Below the pieces are notes generated by a model. That model was not told the DNA's origin. It made no database searches and was given only the letters and a program-made list of their open reading frames with translations. A stretch of DNA of 64,000 nt from positions 1 through 64,000 of the forward strand of contig CALVUF010000004.1 of the NCBI GenBank assembly GCA_944363525.1, written 5' to 3'. Shown piece after piece: positions 1 through 8,031 of this stretch. The number at the start of each line of letters is the position of its first letter. Positions within the stretch are counted from its first letter, which is position 1. Made by a program: the position numbers and the translations under genes. This DNA is from an uncultured Bacilli bacterium (GTDB lineage Bacteria; Bacillota_I; Bacilli_A; RFN20; CAG-826).

Positions 1-4
1 AAAA

Positions 5-119
5 AGTCTGGTGGCGATGGCACGGTGGGCACACCTGTTCCCATCCCGAACACAGAAGTTAAGCACCGCAGTGGCGATGGTAGTCGGCTTGTCCGGCGAG
101 AGTAGCGCGCCGCCGGGCT
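5..119 (+). rRNA. rrf: 5S ribosomal RNA
   Basis: This is the small rRNA of the large ribosomal subunit. The terminal stem is visible: AGTCTGG at 5-11 pairs with CCGGGCT at 113-119, with G-U pairs allowed. The conserved interior runs through CCCATCCCGAACACAGAAGTTAAGC. Length is about 115 nt, normal for Bacillota. No 23S rRNA is in the window, so this is probably the distal gene of an rRNA operon lying upstream of position 1. A T-rich tract follows directly. Confidence 0.95.
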
Positions 120-130
120 TTTTCTTTTAT

Positions 131-151
131 GGGCCCTTATTTGGGCTTTTT
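131..151 (+). terminator. possible weak rRNA-operon terminator
   Basis: A short GCCC/GGGC hairpin is followed by TTTTT just after the 5S gene. The stem is only about 4 bp, so the 5S terminal stem plus its own T-rich tail (120-128) may be the real terminator. Confidence 0.35.
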
Positions 152-177
152 GTCATTTCTTTGCCTGATTTCTTCGC

Positions 178-183
178 TATACT
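178..183 (+). promoter_or_regulatory. -10 box (TATACT), probable leaderless promoter
   Basis: TATACT ends 6 nt before the ATG at 190, which places the expected transcription start at or next to the start codon. There is no Shine-Dalgarno sequence and no convincing -35. Confidence 0.55.
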
Positions 184-189
184 TACCCT

Positions 190-1902
190 ATGGCCAAAGT
201 CGGTTATCTTCCTTCCCCCGAGATGGGAGAAGAGGCGTTTAATGGTCTGCGGAACCATCCTTTATTCGAGCAAGAGGCTCCCGATCCTGTTGCCTGCTCT
301 TCCTTAGACGAGGCGGTGAAGCGGATCCGTTCGGGCGAGCTCGATTATATCCTCTTGCCATCGAGGACCATCGATAACCACGCCAATCTGGATTTCTTAG
401 GGCTGATATCCCGCCTCTCGATTGATAACCTCGTCGAGATTGGGGTCTTCACCTGCCGCGTAAAGGGGCTCACCCGCTTCGTCGGGGAAAAGAAAGACGG
501 ATCGCGATATAAAAACAATCTGAACGATAAGGAGAACGAGCCGGTCCTCTCGTTTTTGGAAGGGGAAGGGGAGGATTTCTTTGAAGCGATCGAATACCGC
601 CTCTTCAAACTCAACGATTACAAGCGGCCCCTCTATCTCAAGGTCAAAAACTTCTTCGGATCCCATCTGACCGCCTCTTTCTTAATCCGGCTTTTATCGG
701 CCTTAGTCTCGGTCGTCATCACCGTCTTGCTCTTCCTTTCGACCTTCCTTCATATCCTGCCGGAGGCCAATGAAGACGTGATCTCCGCCATCGGGACGGT
801 TTTGGTCGTCATCATGAACGTGGTCTTAGGTATGTCGGGGTTCGATGAGGGGAATAAGAATTCGCTTATCACCGGTAAATGGATCTACTATTCCTTCGAG
901 GAGCAGCAGGATGGACTCTCTTTCGTCCCTAGGGGCTTGCGGCTTCGGGTCGTCGATATCGCCTATGCCAATAAGGAACTCTCGCTCAATTGCCATTTCG
1001 TCGGGGAGGATATTCTTTTCTTCTCCGCCGATTCCTTTGTCTTCGGCTACGACCCCAAAGACCGGGTGGGGAAAGGGTTCTACCATTATTCCTCCAATGT
1101 TTCCAATAACTCCGGGAAGCGGGCTGAGGGGAACTGCCAGTTCGTCGGGCAATTGACCAAGAACGGCATCGTCACCATGGATGGCTGGTTCTTCTCCCGC
1201 GGCACCAAATTGAGCGGGCGGGTCCGTTTCTATCGGCTTAGCGAGAAAGACGCGGCCTTGCTCGATAAGTCGCGCAGCTTCTATTCGGTTAAGAAACCGG
1301 CTGAGAAGATAGTCGGCATCTTCGGCTATCCGGAGTCGAACACCGATCTGGCCTTCCGGCTTTGCGTCAGGCAGGATAAAGACACCTCCTTCAAGGATTA
1401 CAAGAAGATCTATTTTGACGACTTTAAGACGATGTCCCAATATTTGGCGAAGGGCTATATCGATTATTGCTTGGTGCCATCGAAGAATCAGGGAACCCCT
1501 TTATCGGCCGTATCCTCTTTTGAGGGCTTTACCCCAATCAAGCGATTCGACAAACCGATTTTCTATTGTTTGGCCTCGAATCGCGATTTGACCAAAGAGA
1601 TGTTGGAATCCCCCGACACCGTCTACATATCGAAGAAAGAAGCCTTGGATCAATGCAGCCTCTTCCTAAGGGGCAAGAAGACCAAGGAAGCCAGCTCAAC
1701 CTCCGAGGCTGCGAAAGCGTTAAGCGAGACCAATGCCGACTCCTCAACCGTCTCCGTCATCGTCTGCAATGCCGGGGCGGCCCAGAAATACGGGCTGAAA
1801 TGGTATATGGTTGATGGCAAGGTCTTTAATCCGAGCGACGCCAAGGCGAATAACGTCACGGAGTTCAGCTTATATAAAGCCCCCGATAAGAAAGAGGAAT
1901 AG
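190..1902 (+). CDS. membrane protein: prephenate-dehydratase-like domains flanking a 2TM/beta-rich module
   Basis: 570 residues; specific function not recognised. Residues 1-105 resemble the first half of a prephenate dehydratase (PDT) domain, with SSLDEAVKRIRSGELDYILLP. About 163-217 hold two transmembrane helices. About 227-350 are beta-rich, with GKWIYYSF near the start and WFFSRGTKLSGRVRFYRL near the end; the 2TM-plus-beta layout recalls the Cap15 (S-2TMbeta) receptor of CBASS. About 373-566 form a second, complete PDT-like domain (TVYISKKEALDQC, STSEAAKAL, AAQKYGL). The PDT catalytic TRF motif reads TEF (T556-E557-F558), so an enzymatic role is doubtful and ligand sensing is more likely. 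The gene is monocistronic between the 5S rRNA and convergent minus-strand genes. PDT similarity is clear by eye; the Cap15 comparison is inference. Confidence 0.75.
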   Translation: MAKVGYLPSPEMGEEAFNGLRNHPLFEQEAPDPVACSSLDEAVKRIRSGELDYILLPSRTIDNHANLDFLGLISRLSIDNLVEIGVFTCRVKGLTRFVGEKKDGSRYKNNLNDKENEPVLSFLEGEGEDFFEAIEYRLFKLNDYKRPLYLKVKNFFGSHLTASFLIRLLSALVSVVITVLLFLSTFLHILPEANEDVISAIGTVLVVIMNVVLGMSGFDEGNKNSLITGKWIYYSFEEQQDGLSFVPRGLRLRVVDIAYANKELSLNCHFVGEDILFFSADSFVFGYDPKDRVGKGFYHYSSNVSNNSGKRAEGNCQFVGQLTKNGIVTMDGWFFSRGTKLSGRVRFYRLSEKDAALLDKSRSFYSVKKPAEKIVGIFGYPESNTDLAFRLCVRQDKDTSFKDYKKIYFDDFKTMSQYLAKGYIDYCLVPSKNQGTPLSAVSSFEGFTPIKRFDKPIFYCLASNRDLTKEMLESPDTVYISKKEALDQCSLFLRGKKTKEASSTSEAAKALSETNADSSTVSVIVCNAGAAQKYGLKWYMVDGKVFNPSDAKANNVTEFSLYKAPDKKEE

Positions 1903-1937
1903 GGCGAAAGAAAACCCCATCCGGGAAGGGATGGGGC
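1903..1937 (-). terminator. intrinsic terminator of the 1957-2724 gene
   Basis: Read on the minus strand, CCCCATCC pairs with GGATGGGG across a short loop and is followed by TTTTCTTTC. It lies just downstream of the minus-strand stop at 1957. Confidence 0.7.
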
Positions 1938-1956
1938 GAGGATCGAAAGGGGGAGA

Positions 1957-2724
1957 TTAGAAGGTTATTCCCGAGGCAATCGATAAAGCGTTGTATTTGT
2001 CTTGAGCGTTGACTTGGATGCTTCTTTCCCCGCTTGAATACGCGGAGACGTCTGCATAATCGGAAATGGTGCATTTGTTTAGGAAGCCCGACGTTTTCCA
2101 TGTTCCGTCGTCTTTGTGGATAAATGACTTGGCAACCCCTGCAAAGGCATTATAACCATTAATGCTCGACGTGGAGCAGGTTTGAAGACCTTCCAATCCT
2201 TCGGCCGCCATCCCGGCATCGACGGAATCTGGCGATCCGGTGGTGATAGTCTTTAGGTCGCCCCAAAGATAGAACACTTGAGTAACGTTCTCGGCAGTGA
2301 TTTCGTACGGATTGCTATCATTCCACCTTTCGGTTCCGCCAGGAGCATACCGTTCGATAGTGAGGTAATTGCCGATGATATCCTTGGCCGGGACATCGAA
2401 ATAATAGTAGGTGCGTTTTTCCTCGACCTGGTTATGCCAATTTCCGGTTTCCGTCCCCCGCCAAATCTGCTCGCCCTTTTCGGCGTCCGTGGCTCCCGGC
2501 TCGGTATGGATCCAAAGCTTCGGGAAGCCGTTATCATTGGAAATCGGATTGGATTGGTCAGACGAAATTCAAAGCCTAACGGTCCCGACGGTCTCGTCAA
2601 CGGTTTCAGCATTGATCGAATGATTCTCCGGCGTATTGAGGAGAAGGCTCGAAGTGACGGTGACTCCCCCTAGGGCAAGGGTAGCCATTGAGACTAGGGT
2701 CAATAACTGAGTTCTCGCTTTCAT
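1957..2724 (-). pseudogene. exported protein gene interrupted by an in-frame TGA
   Basis: Starting at 2724 behind AAGGAG, the reading begins MKARTQLLTLVSMATLALGG, a hydrophobic export signal. It stays open for about 51 codons, meets a single TGA at 2571-2569, then continues in the same frame for about 204 codons to 1957. The downstream part is protein-like (KLWIHTEPG, RTYYYFDVPAKDIIGNYLTI) and ends at a terminator, so both halves clearly belong to one gene of about 255 codons. A TGG-to-TGA change giving VRLWISS would explain it. The product appears to be a secreted or surface protein of unknown function. No lipobox or sorting motif is seen. Alternatives are stop-codon readthrough or a sequencing error; TGA is a normal stop elsewhere in the window. 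Confidence 0.7.
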
Positions 2725-2811
2725 ATTGCAATTCTCCTTTTTGGTATCTCGATACCGGAAATGCCCTTGTAATCGGTATTTTCCTCTTATTTTCAAGCGA
2801 TGCAAGTAAAA

Positions 2812-2838
2812 TGTAAGGGCTTTCAGAAAGCGCTTACA
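2812..2838 (-). promoter_or_regulatory. overlapping cre-like operators upstream of the 2724 gene
   Basis: On the plus strand, TGTAAGGGCTTTCA (2812-2825) abuts AGAAAGCGCTTACA (2825-2838), together forming a larger imperfect inverted repeat. Read on the minus strand, the second is TGTAAGCGCTTTCT, which fits the CcpA/cre consensus TGWAAGCGYTWNCW. A sister of the first site lies at the next gene (3965-3978). Confidence 0.6.
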
Positions 2839-2945
2839 AATTATGGACAAGTGGAGATGGAGGAAACTCTAGGTCTGGTCGGGTGTTTCTTTGAATATCA
2901 AACAGGGGAAAGGAATACGACTAATTTCTTGCGATTTTCATGTAT

Positions 2946-2982
2946 ATAAAAAGCACGTCCTTCGGAGTGGGGCGTGCTTTTA
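2946..2982 (-). terminator. intrinsic terminator of the 2993-3931 gene
   Basis: AAAAGCACG(cc) pairs with (gg)CGTGCTTTT, with T-runs on both sides. It sits just past the minus-strand stop at 2993 and could act in both directions. Confidence 0.8.
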
Positions 2983-2992
2983 GTGGCTGTTA

Positions 2993-3931
2993 TTAAGCTC
3001 GACGGGCAAAGTCGGCTAAATCGGCGTAGCGGTTCAGTATCAGCTGATACTTAGCGGCGATTGCATCGACTTCCGGATCGCTGCCTTCTCCGGCGATTTC
3101 ATATTTGGAGAAGTAAGATTGGACATCGATGCCTAACTCGGCAAACGTTTCAGCCGAAGCGTTCCAACGTTTGGTTAGCTCGACTTTGTCGGTTGTTCCG
3201 TCCTGTTTGCAAATATTTGCTTCGTTGTTTTCCCCGTCGCCATACCATCCGGTGGTTTTGGCCCAAGCTTCGATGGTTACGCTGAAGTCGGTGTCGCCGA
3301 CGCCAAACCGGCATTTGCCGTGGTCTGGGGTATCTTTGTCGTTCACTTGGTTATCATCCCACACCTTAATGGTATTTTGAGTGGAAATTGTAGCCGGCGT
3401 CCCTTGGCAATCCTCGCCGCCATATTTCACATCTAGAGTTTGTCCCCATTGATTATCCCAGTCTGGATTGGGTTTATCTTCGCCTGGATTTGGATTCATT
3501 CTCGTCGCAATGACACCATCCCAGTGAGTAACCGTCTCTGGGGCGTTGCTCGGCAAAGTCGGAACAAGTGTTTCCCAGACTGATGTGGTGGCATCCGTAT
3601 AGTCATGGGTTAACGGATCGCTCCAAACGCTAGCCCCGTTTTGGCCGCCTTCGACTGAGGCATCATCCCAGTTCACGTAGAAATAGAAATAATATGGCGA
3701 ATTGTCGTTTTTCCACCAGTGATTGCCTTCTCCGACATAAAATTCCATATAAATGGTGTTGCCGGGGTAAAACATACCTTTGTTTTCCGGTGCCTCAATC
3801 GGCGTCGCGGGAGCGCGACTGACCGGGACCTTGGTTAAACCGGTATCGGCAACGGAATTCACGATTGCGGCTCCGGCGACGGCGCCAACGGATAAGGCCG
3901 CCGCGAGCATCAGCACCTTCTTTTTCTTCAT
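2993..3931 (-). CDS. exported hypothetical protein, aromatic-rich
   Basis: 312 residues from the ATG at 3931, chosen because GGAGAA lies 3 nt upstream; an in-frame ATG at 3979 has no such site and overlaps the operator. The N-terminus MKKKKVLMLAAALSVGAVAG is a classic signal peptide. The mature part is acidic and rich in Trp, Tyr and Asn (GEGNHWWKNDNSPYYFYFYV), typical of secreted beta-rich proteins, and ends in a helical segment. No catalytic motif, lipobox or cell-wall anchor is recognised. It shares its operator and orientation with the interrupted exported-protein gene downstream. Family unknown. Confidence 0.8.
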   Translation of the reverse strand: MKKKKVLMLAAALSVGAVAGAAIVNSVADTGLTKVPVSRAPATPIEAPENKGMFYPGNTIYMEFYVGEGNHWWKNDNSPYYFYFYVNWDDASVEGGQNGASVWSDPLTHDYTDATTSVWETLVPTLPSNAPETVTHWDGVIATRMNPNPGEDKPNPDWDNQWGQTLDVKYGGEDCQGTPATISTQNTIKVWDDNQVNDKDTPDHGKCRFGVGDTDFSVTIEAWAKTTGWYGDGENNEANICKQDGTTDKVELTKRWNASAETFAELGIDVQSYFSKYEIAGEGSDPEVDAIAAKYQLILNRYADLADFARRA

Positions 3932-3964
3932 GTGTTCTCCTTGATTATCTTGGGGTTTTTGAAA

Positions 3965-3978
3965 TGTAAGCCCTTTCA
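3965..3978 (-). promoter_or_regulatory. cre-like operator upstream of the 2993-3931 gene
   Basis: TGTAAGCCCTTTCA (plus strand), i.e. TGAAAGGGCTTACA on the coding strand. It matches TGAAAGCCCTTACA at the neighbouring gene except for the central GG versus CC, so the same regulator probably controls both exported proteins. Confidence 0.55.
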
Positions 3979-4094
3979 TTTATTGTCGAACAATGAAAAG
4001 TATGAATTCAAGGGGATTTTTCTTGGAGTGGGATTTACCGGTTTAATGAATAGTCAGTTGAAGGAGCGTCATCTCCCCTGTGACGCCTTTTTGC

Positions 4095-4100
4095 TATAAT
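4095..4100 (+). promoter_or_regulatory. extended -10 (TGCTATAAT), probable leaderless promoter
   Basis: TATAAT preceded by TGC, ending 9 nt before the ATG at 4110. No ribosome binding site fits between them. Confidence 0.65.
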
Positions 4101-4109
4101 GGGGCTACT

Positions 4110-5294
4110 ATGCAGCAGATCGGATTAATTCAGCTTCGGAGTACTCTCTCGGCCAGTGATGTCGCCTTAAAGGAAGAAACGGCCGCTTTCTTGAATAAAC
4201 TCAACGAGAAGAAGCAATTCGCCTTTGTTAAGCCCAATGATCATGATCCAACGCTTTTCCTCGTCTTAACCGGGGGATCGGAGGAATACTTCGTCGACCT
4301 TTATCATAAACATAGGCCACCCTATCTCATCATGCCGACGGGAGAGAGGAATTCCTTGGCCGCTTCGCTCGAGATCATGGCCTACCTTAAACGGAAGGGG
4401 CTTCCGGCTTATTTGCTTTATGGGTCCGATCAAGCGACCATGCTTTCGAAGGCGGCCCAAGCCTATAACGCCTTAACCTATCTTCGGTTTAGCCGGTTAG
4501 GCGTCATCGGGGGTTCTTCCTCTTGGCTTATCGCCTCGAAGGTCGATCCGAAGAAGGTGAAGAATCTTTTAGGTGTCAGCCTCATCGACATCCCGATGAA
4601 AGAAGCGCTTGGCTATTACGATGAGCACTTGTTACCCAAAGAAGGCTTATTAGGCCGATTTGAAGATAAGACGAGGAGGAAAGAGGAACTCCGGCAAGCC
4701 CTCTATGTCTATGGGGCCTTGAAGAAACTGACCGAGGTCCATCATCTTAAGGGCTTGACCATGAAATGCTTCGACCTCATCTCCGCCCGTCAGGTCACCG
4801 CCTGCTTAGCCTTTGGCTTATTGAATGAAGAAGGGATCATCGCCGGCTGCGAAGGGGATATCCCCTCGGCCTTGACCATGATGATTGCTTATGGCTTAAC
4901 CGGCCAAGCCCCCTTCATGGCTAATCCCGCCAGCATGGATATCAATACTAGAGAAGCGGTCTACGCCCATTGCACCTTGCCTTTCTCAATGGTCAAAGAT
5001 TATACCCTCGATACCCATTTCGAATCTGGACTATCCTTCGCCATCAAAGGTCAGCTTGATAAGCGTGATATCACCGCGATTAAGCTTTCTCCTGATCTTT
5101 CCTCGATTCGAGCGATTGAAGGGAAAATAATCGGCAATCCCGACCAAAGCCGGCTTTGCCGAACCCAGATCCAAGTCCAGTTTGACGAGGACCTCACTCC
5201 CTTGCTCCAATCCCCTTATGGCAACCACCTTGTCTTCGCCTATGGCCATATCAAGGACTCGATAACGGCTTTATCTTCCTTTTTGGGCATTTAA
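4110..5294 (+). CDS. L-fucose/arabinose isomerase-like protein
   Basis: 394 residues from the ATG at 4110. The further upstream start at 4080 would lie before the -10 box. The C-terminal half resembles the L-fucose isomerase C-terminal fold: KCFDLISARQVTACLAFGLL, GCEGDIPSALTMMIAYGLTG, and PASMDI, all seen in fucose-isomerase-related sugar-metabolising proteins. The protein is shorter than genuine FucI (about 590 residues). It would act in the cytoplasm on a ketose/aldose substrate that cannot be named here. It is a single gene, with no sugar kinase or aldolase neighbour to fix the pathway. Confidence 0.65.
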   Translation: MQQIGLIQLRSTLSASDVALKEETAAFLNKLNEKKQFAFVKPNDHDPTLFLVLTGGSEEYFVDLYHKHRPPYLIMPTGERNSLAASLEIMAYLKRKGLPAYLLYGSDQATMLSKAAQAYNALTYLRFSRLGVIGGSSSWLIASKVDPKKVKNLLGVSLIDIPMKEALGYYDEHLLPKEGLLGRFEDKTRRKEELRQALYVYGALKKLTEVHHLKGLTMKCFDLISARQVTACLAFGLLNEEGIIAGCEGDIPSALTMMIAYGLTGQAPFMANPASMDINTREAVYAHCTLPFSMVKDYTLDTHFESGLSFAIKGQLDKRDITAIKLSPDLSSIRAIEGKIIGNPDQSRLCRTQIQVQFDEDLTPLLQSPYGNHLVFAYGHIKDSITALSSFLGI

Positions 5295-5311
5295 CGTCTA
5301 TTTGACCTCGG

Positions 5312-5340
5312 TTGCTTAGGTCGGCTAGACGTGCTATTAT
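5312..5340 (+). promoter_or_regulatory. promoter of asp23-fakA
   Basis: TTGCTT (5312-5317), 17-bp spacer, extended -10 TGCTATTAT (TATTAT at 5335-5340). This leaves a leader of about 50 nt before the ATG at 5396. Confidence 0.7.
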
Positions 5341-5395
5341 CCATTCTGGCTTCGAAGGAAGCGCTCCCGATCCGTATTAACCGAAAGATCCAATC

Positions 5396-5758
5396 ATGAG
5401 CATCAAAGAGAAAACCCCTTATGGGGGCATCGACATCTCGATGGAAGCCATCGCCTCGGTCGCCGGCAAAGCCGCGAGCGAATGCTACGGGGTCGTCGGC
5501 CTTTCGAGCAAGAACTCGCTCAAAGACAACATTTTCGAATTGTTGAAGGCCGAGGACTACGTCAAAGGCGTCTATGCCCACAAGGGGAAGAAAGGGTATG
5601 AAGTCGACGTCTATGTCTACTGTGCCTATGGGGTTAAGCTCAATGAGATCCTTTCGGAAGTCCAAAAGAAAGTGAAGTACGTGTTGGAGAAGACGTTTGA
5701 GATGCGGTTCGCCTCGGTCAACGTCTACGTCACCGACATCAAAGAGATTGAGCAATGA
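5396..5758 (+). CDS. Asp23/Gls24 family protein (YloU-like)
   Basis: 120 residues, the normal length for the family. Typical features are GGIDISMEAIASVAGKAASECYGVVGL near the N-terminus, VDVYVYCAYGVKL, and a C-terminal FASVNVYVTDI strand. Asp23 proteins are small envelope-associated proteins of Bacillota, linked to cell-envelope stress and often next to the fatty acid kinase gene. The stop overlaps the start of the downstream kinase as ATGA, so the two are translationally coupled. This matches yloU-yloV of B. subtilis. Confidence 0.9.
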   Translation: MSIKEKTPYGGIDISMEAIASVAGKAASECYGVVGLSSKNSLKDNIFELLKAEDYVKGVYAHKGKKGYEVDVYVYCAYGVKLNEILSEVQKKVKYVLEKTFEMRFASVNVYVTDIKEIEQ

Positions 5759-7482
5759 AATATATCGACGCCAAGACCTTAAAGGCCCTCTATATATCGG
5801 CCGCGAATAACCTATACAATCATTATCCGGAGATCGACCAGCTTAACGTCTTTCCCGTCCCCGATGGCGACACCGGGATGAATATGAACCTAACCGTCAC
5901 CTCTGGTTCAAAGGAAATTCAGAACCGGGAATATGACGATATCCATGAAGTGGCGGCCAATTTCTCCCGTGGTTTGCTAATGGGGGCTAGAGGCAACTCG
6001 GGCGTCATCACCTCTCAGATTTTCCGTGGCTTTGCCAAAGGGCTGGAAGGGAAGAAGCAGATCAATGCCGTTGAACTGGCCAAAGCCTTAGTCTCAGGCA
6101 AAGAAGTCGCCTATAAAGCGGTCATGAAGCCGGTCGAGGGGACTATCCTCACCGTCATCCGCGAATCGAGCGCCGCCTTAAAGGAATTCGTTAAGTCCTC
6201 GACCAGCATTGAGGAGGCGTTCGACTATTTCCTTGATTCGGCCCGGAAATCCTTAGCCCATACCCCGGAATTACTGCCGGTTCTTAAAGAAGTCGGCGTC
6301 GTCGATAGCGGCGGCGCTGGCTTAGTCCGGCTGATCGAAGGGATGCAGCTCGCGGTCCACGACCAATTCGTCGAACGAAACGCCGATGTGACCGCCCAAC
6401 CGGCCGAACCGGTCGTCCCGACCTATGCCGGGGCCCAGTTATCGGAAGATGAGGAAGGGTATGGCTATTGCACCCAATTCATCCTACGGATCGACGACGG
6501 CTCGACCGCCGGGAAGAAAACCTTCAACGAAAAGAACTTCGTCCGTTTCCTCTCAAGCCATGGCAAATCCTTAGTCACGGTTCGAGACGAAGAGATCGTC
6601 AAGGTTCACGTCCACGCCCTGACCCCGGGGATGATCCTGAATTACGCCCAGCAATTCGGCGAATTCGTCACCATCATCATCGAGAATATGTCCGAAGAGC
6701 ATCGGAACATCGAGAAAGGGTATAAAGCCACTGATTATTTAGCAGGCCTTGAAGCCGGAAGAAAGAAAGAGCAGATTCTTGCTGAACCGGAAGAGGAGCT
6801 CGAGCCGAATAAAGAACTAGGCTTAGTCGCCGTCTCGAGCGGGGCCGGGTTAGATGAGATGTTCAAGGAACTCGGCGTCGATGTCCTCGTCAGCGGCGGT
6901 CAGACCATGAATCCCTCGACCGAGGATTTCGTCAAAGCCATCAAGAAGACCAGAGCCCGGAATGTTTTAATCCTCCCCAATAACTCCAATATCGTCATGG
7001 CGGCTTCCCAAGCGGCCGACGTCATGGAAGGGAGCAACATCAATGTCCGGGTCGTCTTGTCCAAGACCATCCCCCAGGGCATCTGCTCGGCCATGCAATA
7101 TAATCCGGAAGGGAACTTAGACGAGGTGTTCGCCGACATGAAAAGCGCCCTCAAGACCATCCGGTCGGGCTCGGTGACCTACGCCATCAAAGACACCGAG
7201 ATCGAAGGAGTCCACATCACCAAGGGGTATTACATGGCGATGAAGGACAAAAACATCGTCTCCTGCGTCAAGGACAAGATGGAAGCCCTCTTCGACTTAA
7301 GCGAGTCGCTGATTCGTCGGGACGATTCGGCGGTCTTATCCGTCTACTGCGGCGAAGACGTCACCCCGGAGGAGATGGAGCAAGCCTCCAGCTACCTCAA
7401 CGAGAAATACGGGGACGAGATCGACGTCGACGTCAAGATGGGCAATCAGCCGGTCTATTCCTTCTTAGTCGGGGTTGAATGA
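5755..7482 (+). CDS. fakA: fatty acid kinase catalytic subunit, FakA/YloV type
   Basis: 575 residues, full length. The N-terminal DhaL-type ATP-binding domain (about 1-200) carries NVFPVPDGDTGMNMNLTV and the SRGLLMGARGNSGVI segment; the C-terminal half is the DAK1-related YloV region (QTMNPSTEDFVKAI, LPNNSNIVMAA). In Bacillota, FakA phosphorylates exogenous fatty acids presented by a DegV-type FakB, yielding acyl-phosphate for phospholipid synthesis. No FakB is in the window. The gene is coupled to asp23 by ATGA and ends at an intrinsic terminator. Its retention matters because the fatty-acid synthesis cluster normally found downstream of recG is missing here. Confidence 0.9.
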   Translation: MKYIDAKTLKALYISAANNLYNHYPEIDQLNVFPVPDGDTGMNMNLTVTSGSKEIQNREYDDIHEVAANFSRGLLMGARGNSGVITSQIFRGFAKGLEGKKQINAVELAKALVSGKEVAYKAVMKPVEGTILTVIRESSAALKEFVKSSTSIEEAFDYFLDSARKSLAHTPELLPVLKEVGVVDSGGAGLVRLIEGMQLAVHDQFVERNADVTAQPAEPVVPTYAGAQLSEDEEGYGYCTQFILRIDDGSTAGKKTFNEKNFVRFLSSHGKSLVTVRDEEIVKVHVHALTPGMILNYAQQFGEFVTIIIENMSEEHRNIEKGYKATDYLAGLEAGRKKEQILAEPEEELEPNKELGLVAVSSGAGLDEMFKELGVDVLVSGGQTMNPSTEDFVKAIKKTRARNVLILPNNSNIVMAASQAADVMEGSNINVRVVLSKTIPQGICSAMQYNPEGNLDEVFADMKSALKTIRSGSVTYAIKDTEIEGVHITKGYYMAMKDKNIVSCVKDKMEALFDLSESLIRRDDSAVLSVYCGEDVTPEEMEQASSYLNEKYGDEIDVDVKMGNQPVYSFLVGVE

Positions 7483-7489
7483 TATTCTG

Positions 7490-7510
7490 AAGGGCCTGCG
7501 GGCCCTTTTA
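7490..7510 (+). terminator. intrinsic terminator of asp23-fakA
   Basis: AAGGGCC (7490-7496), loop TGCG, GGCCCTT (7501-7507), then T-rich. It overlaps the stop codon of the convergent gene. Confidence 0.8.
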
Positions 7511-7930
7511 ATTTCGCGAGTTATCTAATGCTGCTTTCAGATACTTTGGATCGAAGCCGAAGTCTTGATACCCCTCTAAACAGGTATTGAGGTAACGCTC
7601 GCTGGGGGAGGCGATGTCCCGGGTGTCCTCGTTCATGATGTACACCAGGGCCTGGATTTCCTTCCCATCCAATTCGATAGTCAGGTAATCCTTTCGATAA
7701 AAGGCGGGGTAGCCCTCATAACGGTCAAGGCTATGTTCGTCGGCTTCGGTGATCATGAAGATGCCGAGGGGGACCTCTTTCCCTTTCGAAGGCTTGATGG
7801 TCAGGTAATAACGGAACTCCAGTTCATAATCTTTCAATAGATATGTCCCGGCCTTTTTCGCCGTGGGGCAACGGTATTCCATCTGGGCTAGATTCAGGTT
7901 CGACCCATAGGCCAAGTAATAACGGTTCAT
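7508..7930 (-). CDS. gamma-glutamylcyclotransferase-family protein
   Basis: 140 residues from the ATG at 7930, preferred because AAAGGA sits about 8 nt upstream; an in-frame ATG at 7948 is the alternative. The N-terminal YLAYGSNLN is the nucleotide-independent glycine-loop signature of the GGCT/AIG2 fold, and DRYEGYPAFYRKDYL supplies the expected acidic catalytic residue. Members cyclise gamma-glutamyl-linked amines or amino acids to 5-oxoproline; the substrate here is unknown. It is a single gene inserted, relative to B. subtilis order, between fakA and recG. The minus-strand -10 TATAAT (7981-7976) is preceded by TGC. Confidence 0.8.
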   Translation of the reverse strand: MNRYYLAYGSNLNLAQMEYRCPTAKKAGTYLLKDYELEFRYYLTIKPSKGKEVPLGIFMITEADEHSLDRYEGYPAFYRKDYLTIELDGKEIQALVYIMNEDTRDIASPSERYLNTCLEGYQDFGFDPKYLKAALDNSRN

Positions 7931-7975
7931 TGGCTGTTTCCTTTTCATTGCCTTTTCGAATCGAAGGCGTCACCT

Positions 7976-7981
7976 ATTATA
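7976..7981 (-). promoter_or_regulatory. extended -10 (TGCTATAAT) of the GGCT-family gene
   Basis: On the minus strand TGCTATAAT gives a short leader of roughly 20-40 nt depending on the start codon used. Confidence 0.6.
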
Positions 7982-8019
7982 GCAGCCGACCCCCCGGTCA
8001 CCTTCGAGGCTGACGGTGG

Positions 8020-8025
8020 TACAAT
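8020..8025 (+). promoter_or_regulatory. -10 box (TACAAT) of recG, leaderless
   Basis: TACAAT is followed after 6 nt by the GTG start at 8032. The arrangement TACAAT-N6-GTGAA recurs upstream of the adenylation-domain gene at 58784-58770. Confidence 0.65.
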
Positions 8026-8031
8026 AATCGG

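Noticed and set aside
11..307. Plus-strand open frame over the 5S rRNA
   Set aside because: It overlaps the 5S rRNA and the start of the 190-1902 gene; no ribosome binding site.
2278..2673. Plus-strand open frame opposite the interrupted exported-protein gene
   Set aside because: The minus-strand reading has the signal peptide, ribosome binding site, protein-like composition and terminator; the plus frame has none.
4058..4090. GCGTCA/TGACGC hairpin with T-run as a plus-strand terminator
   Set aside because: No plus-strand gene lies upstream to terminate; the stem is only 6 bp, and it may instead overlap the promoter of the next gene.
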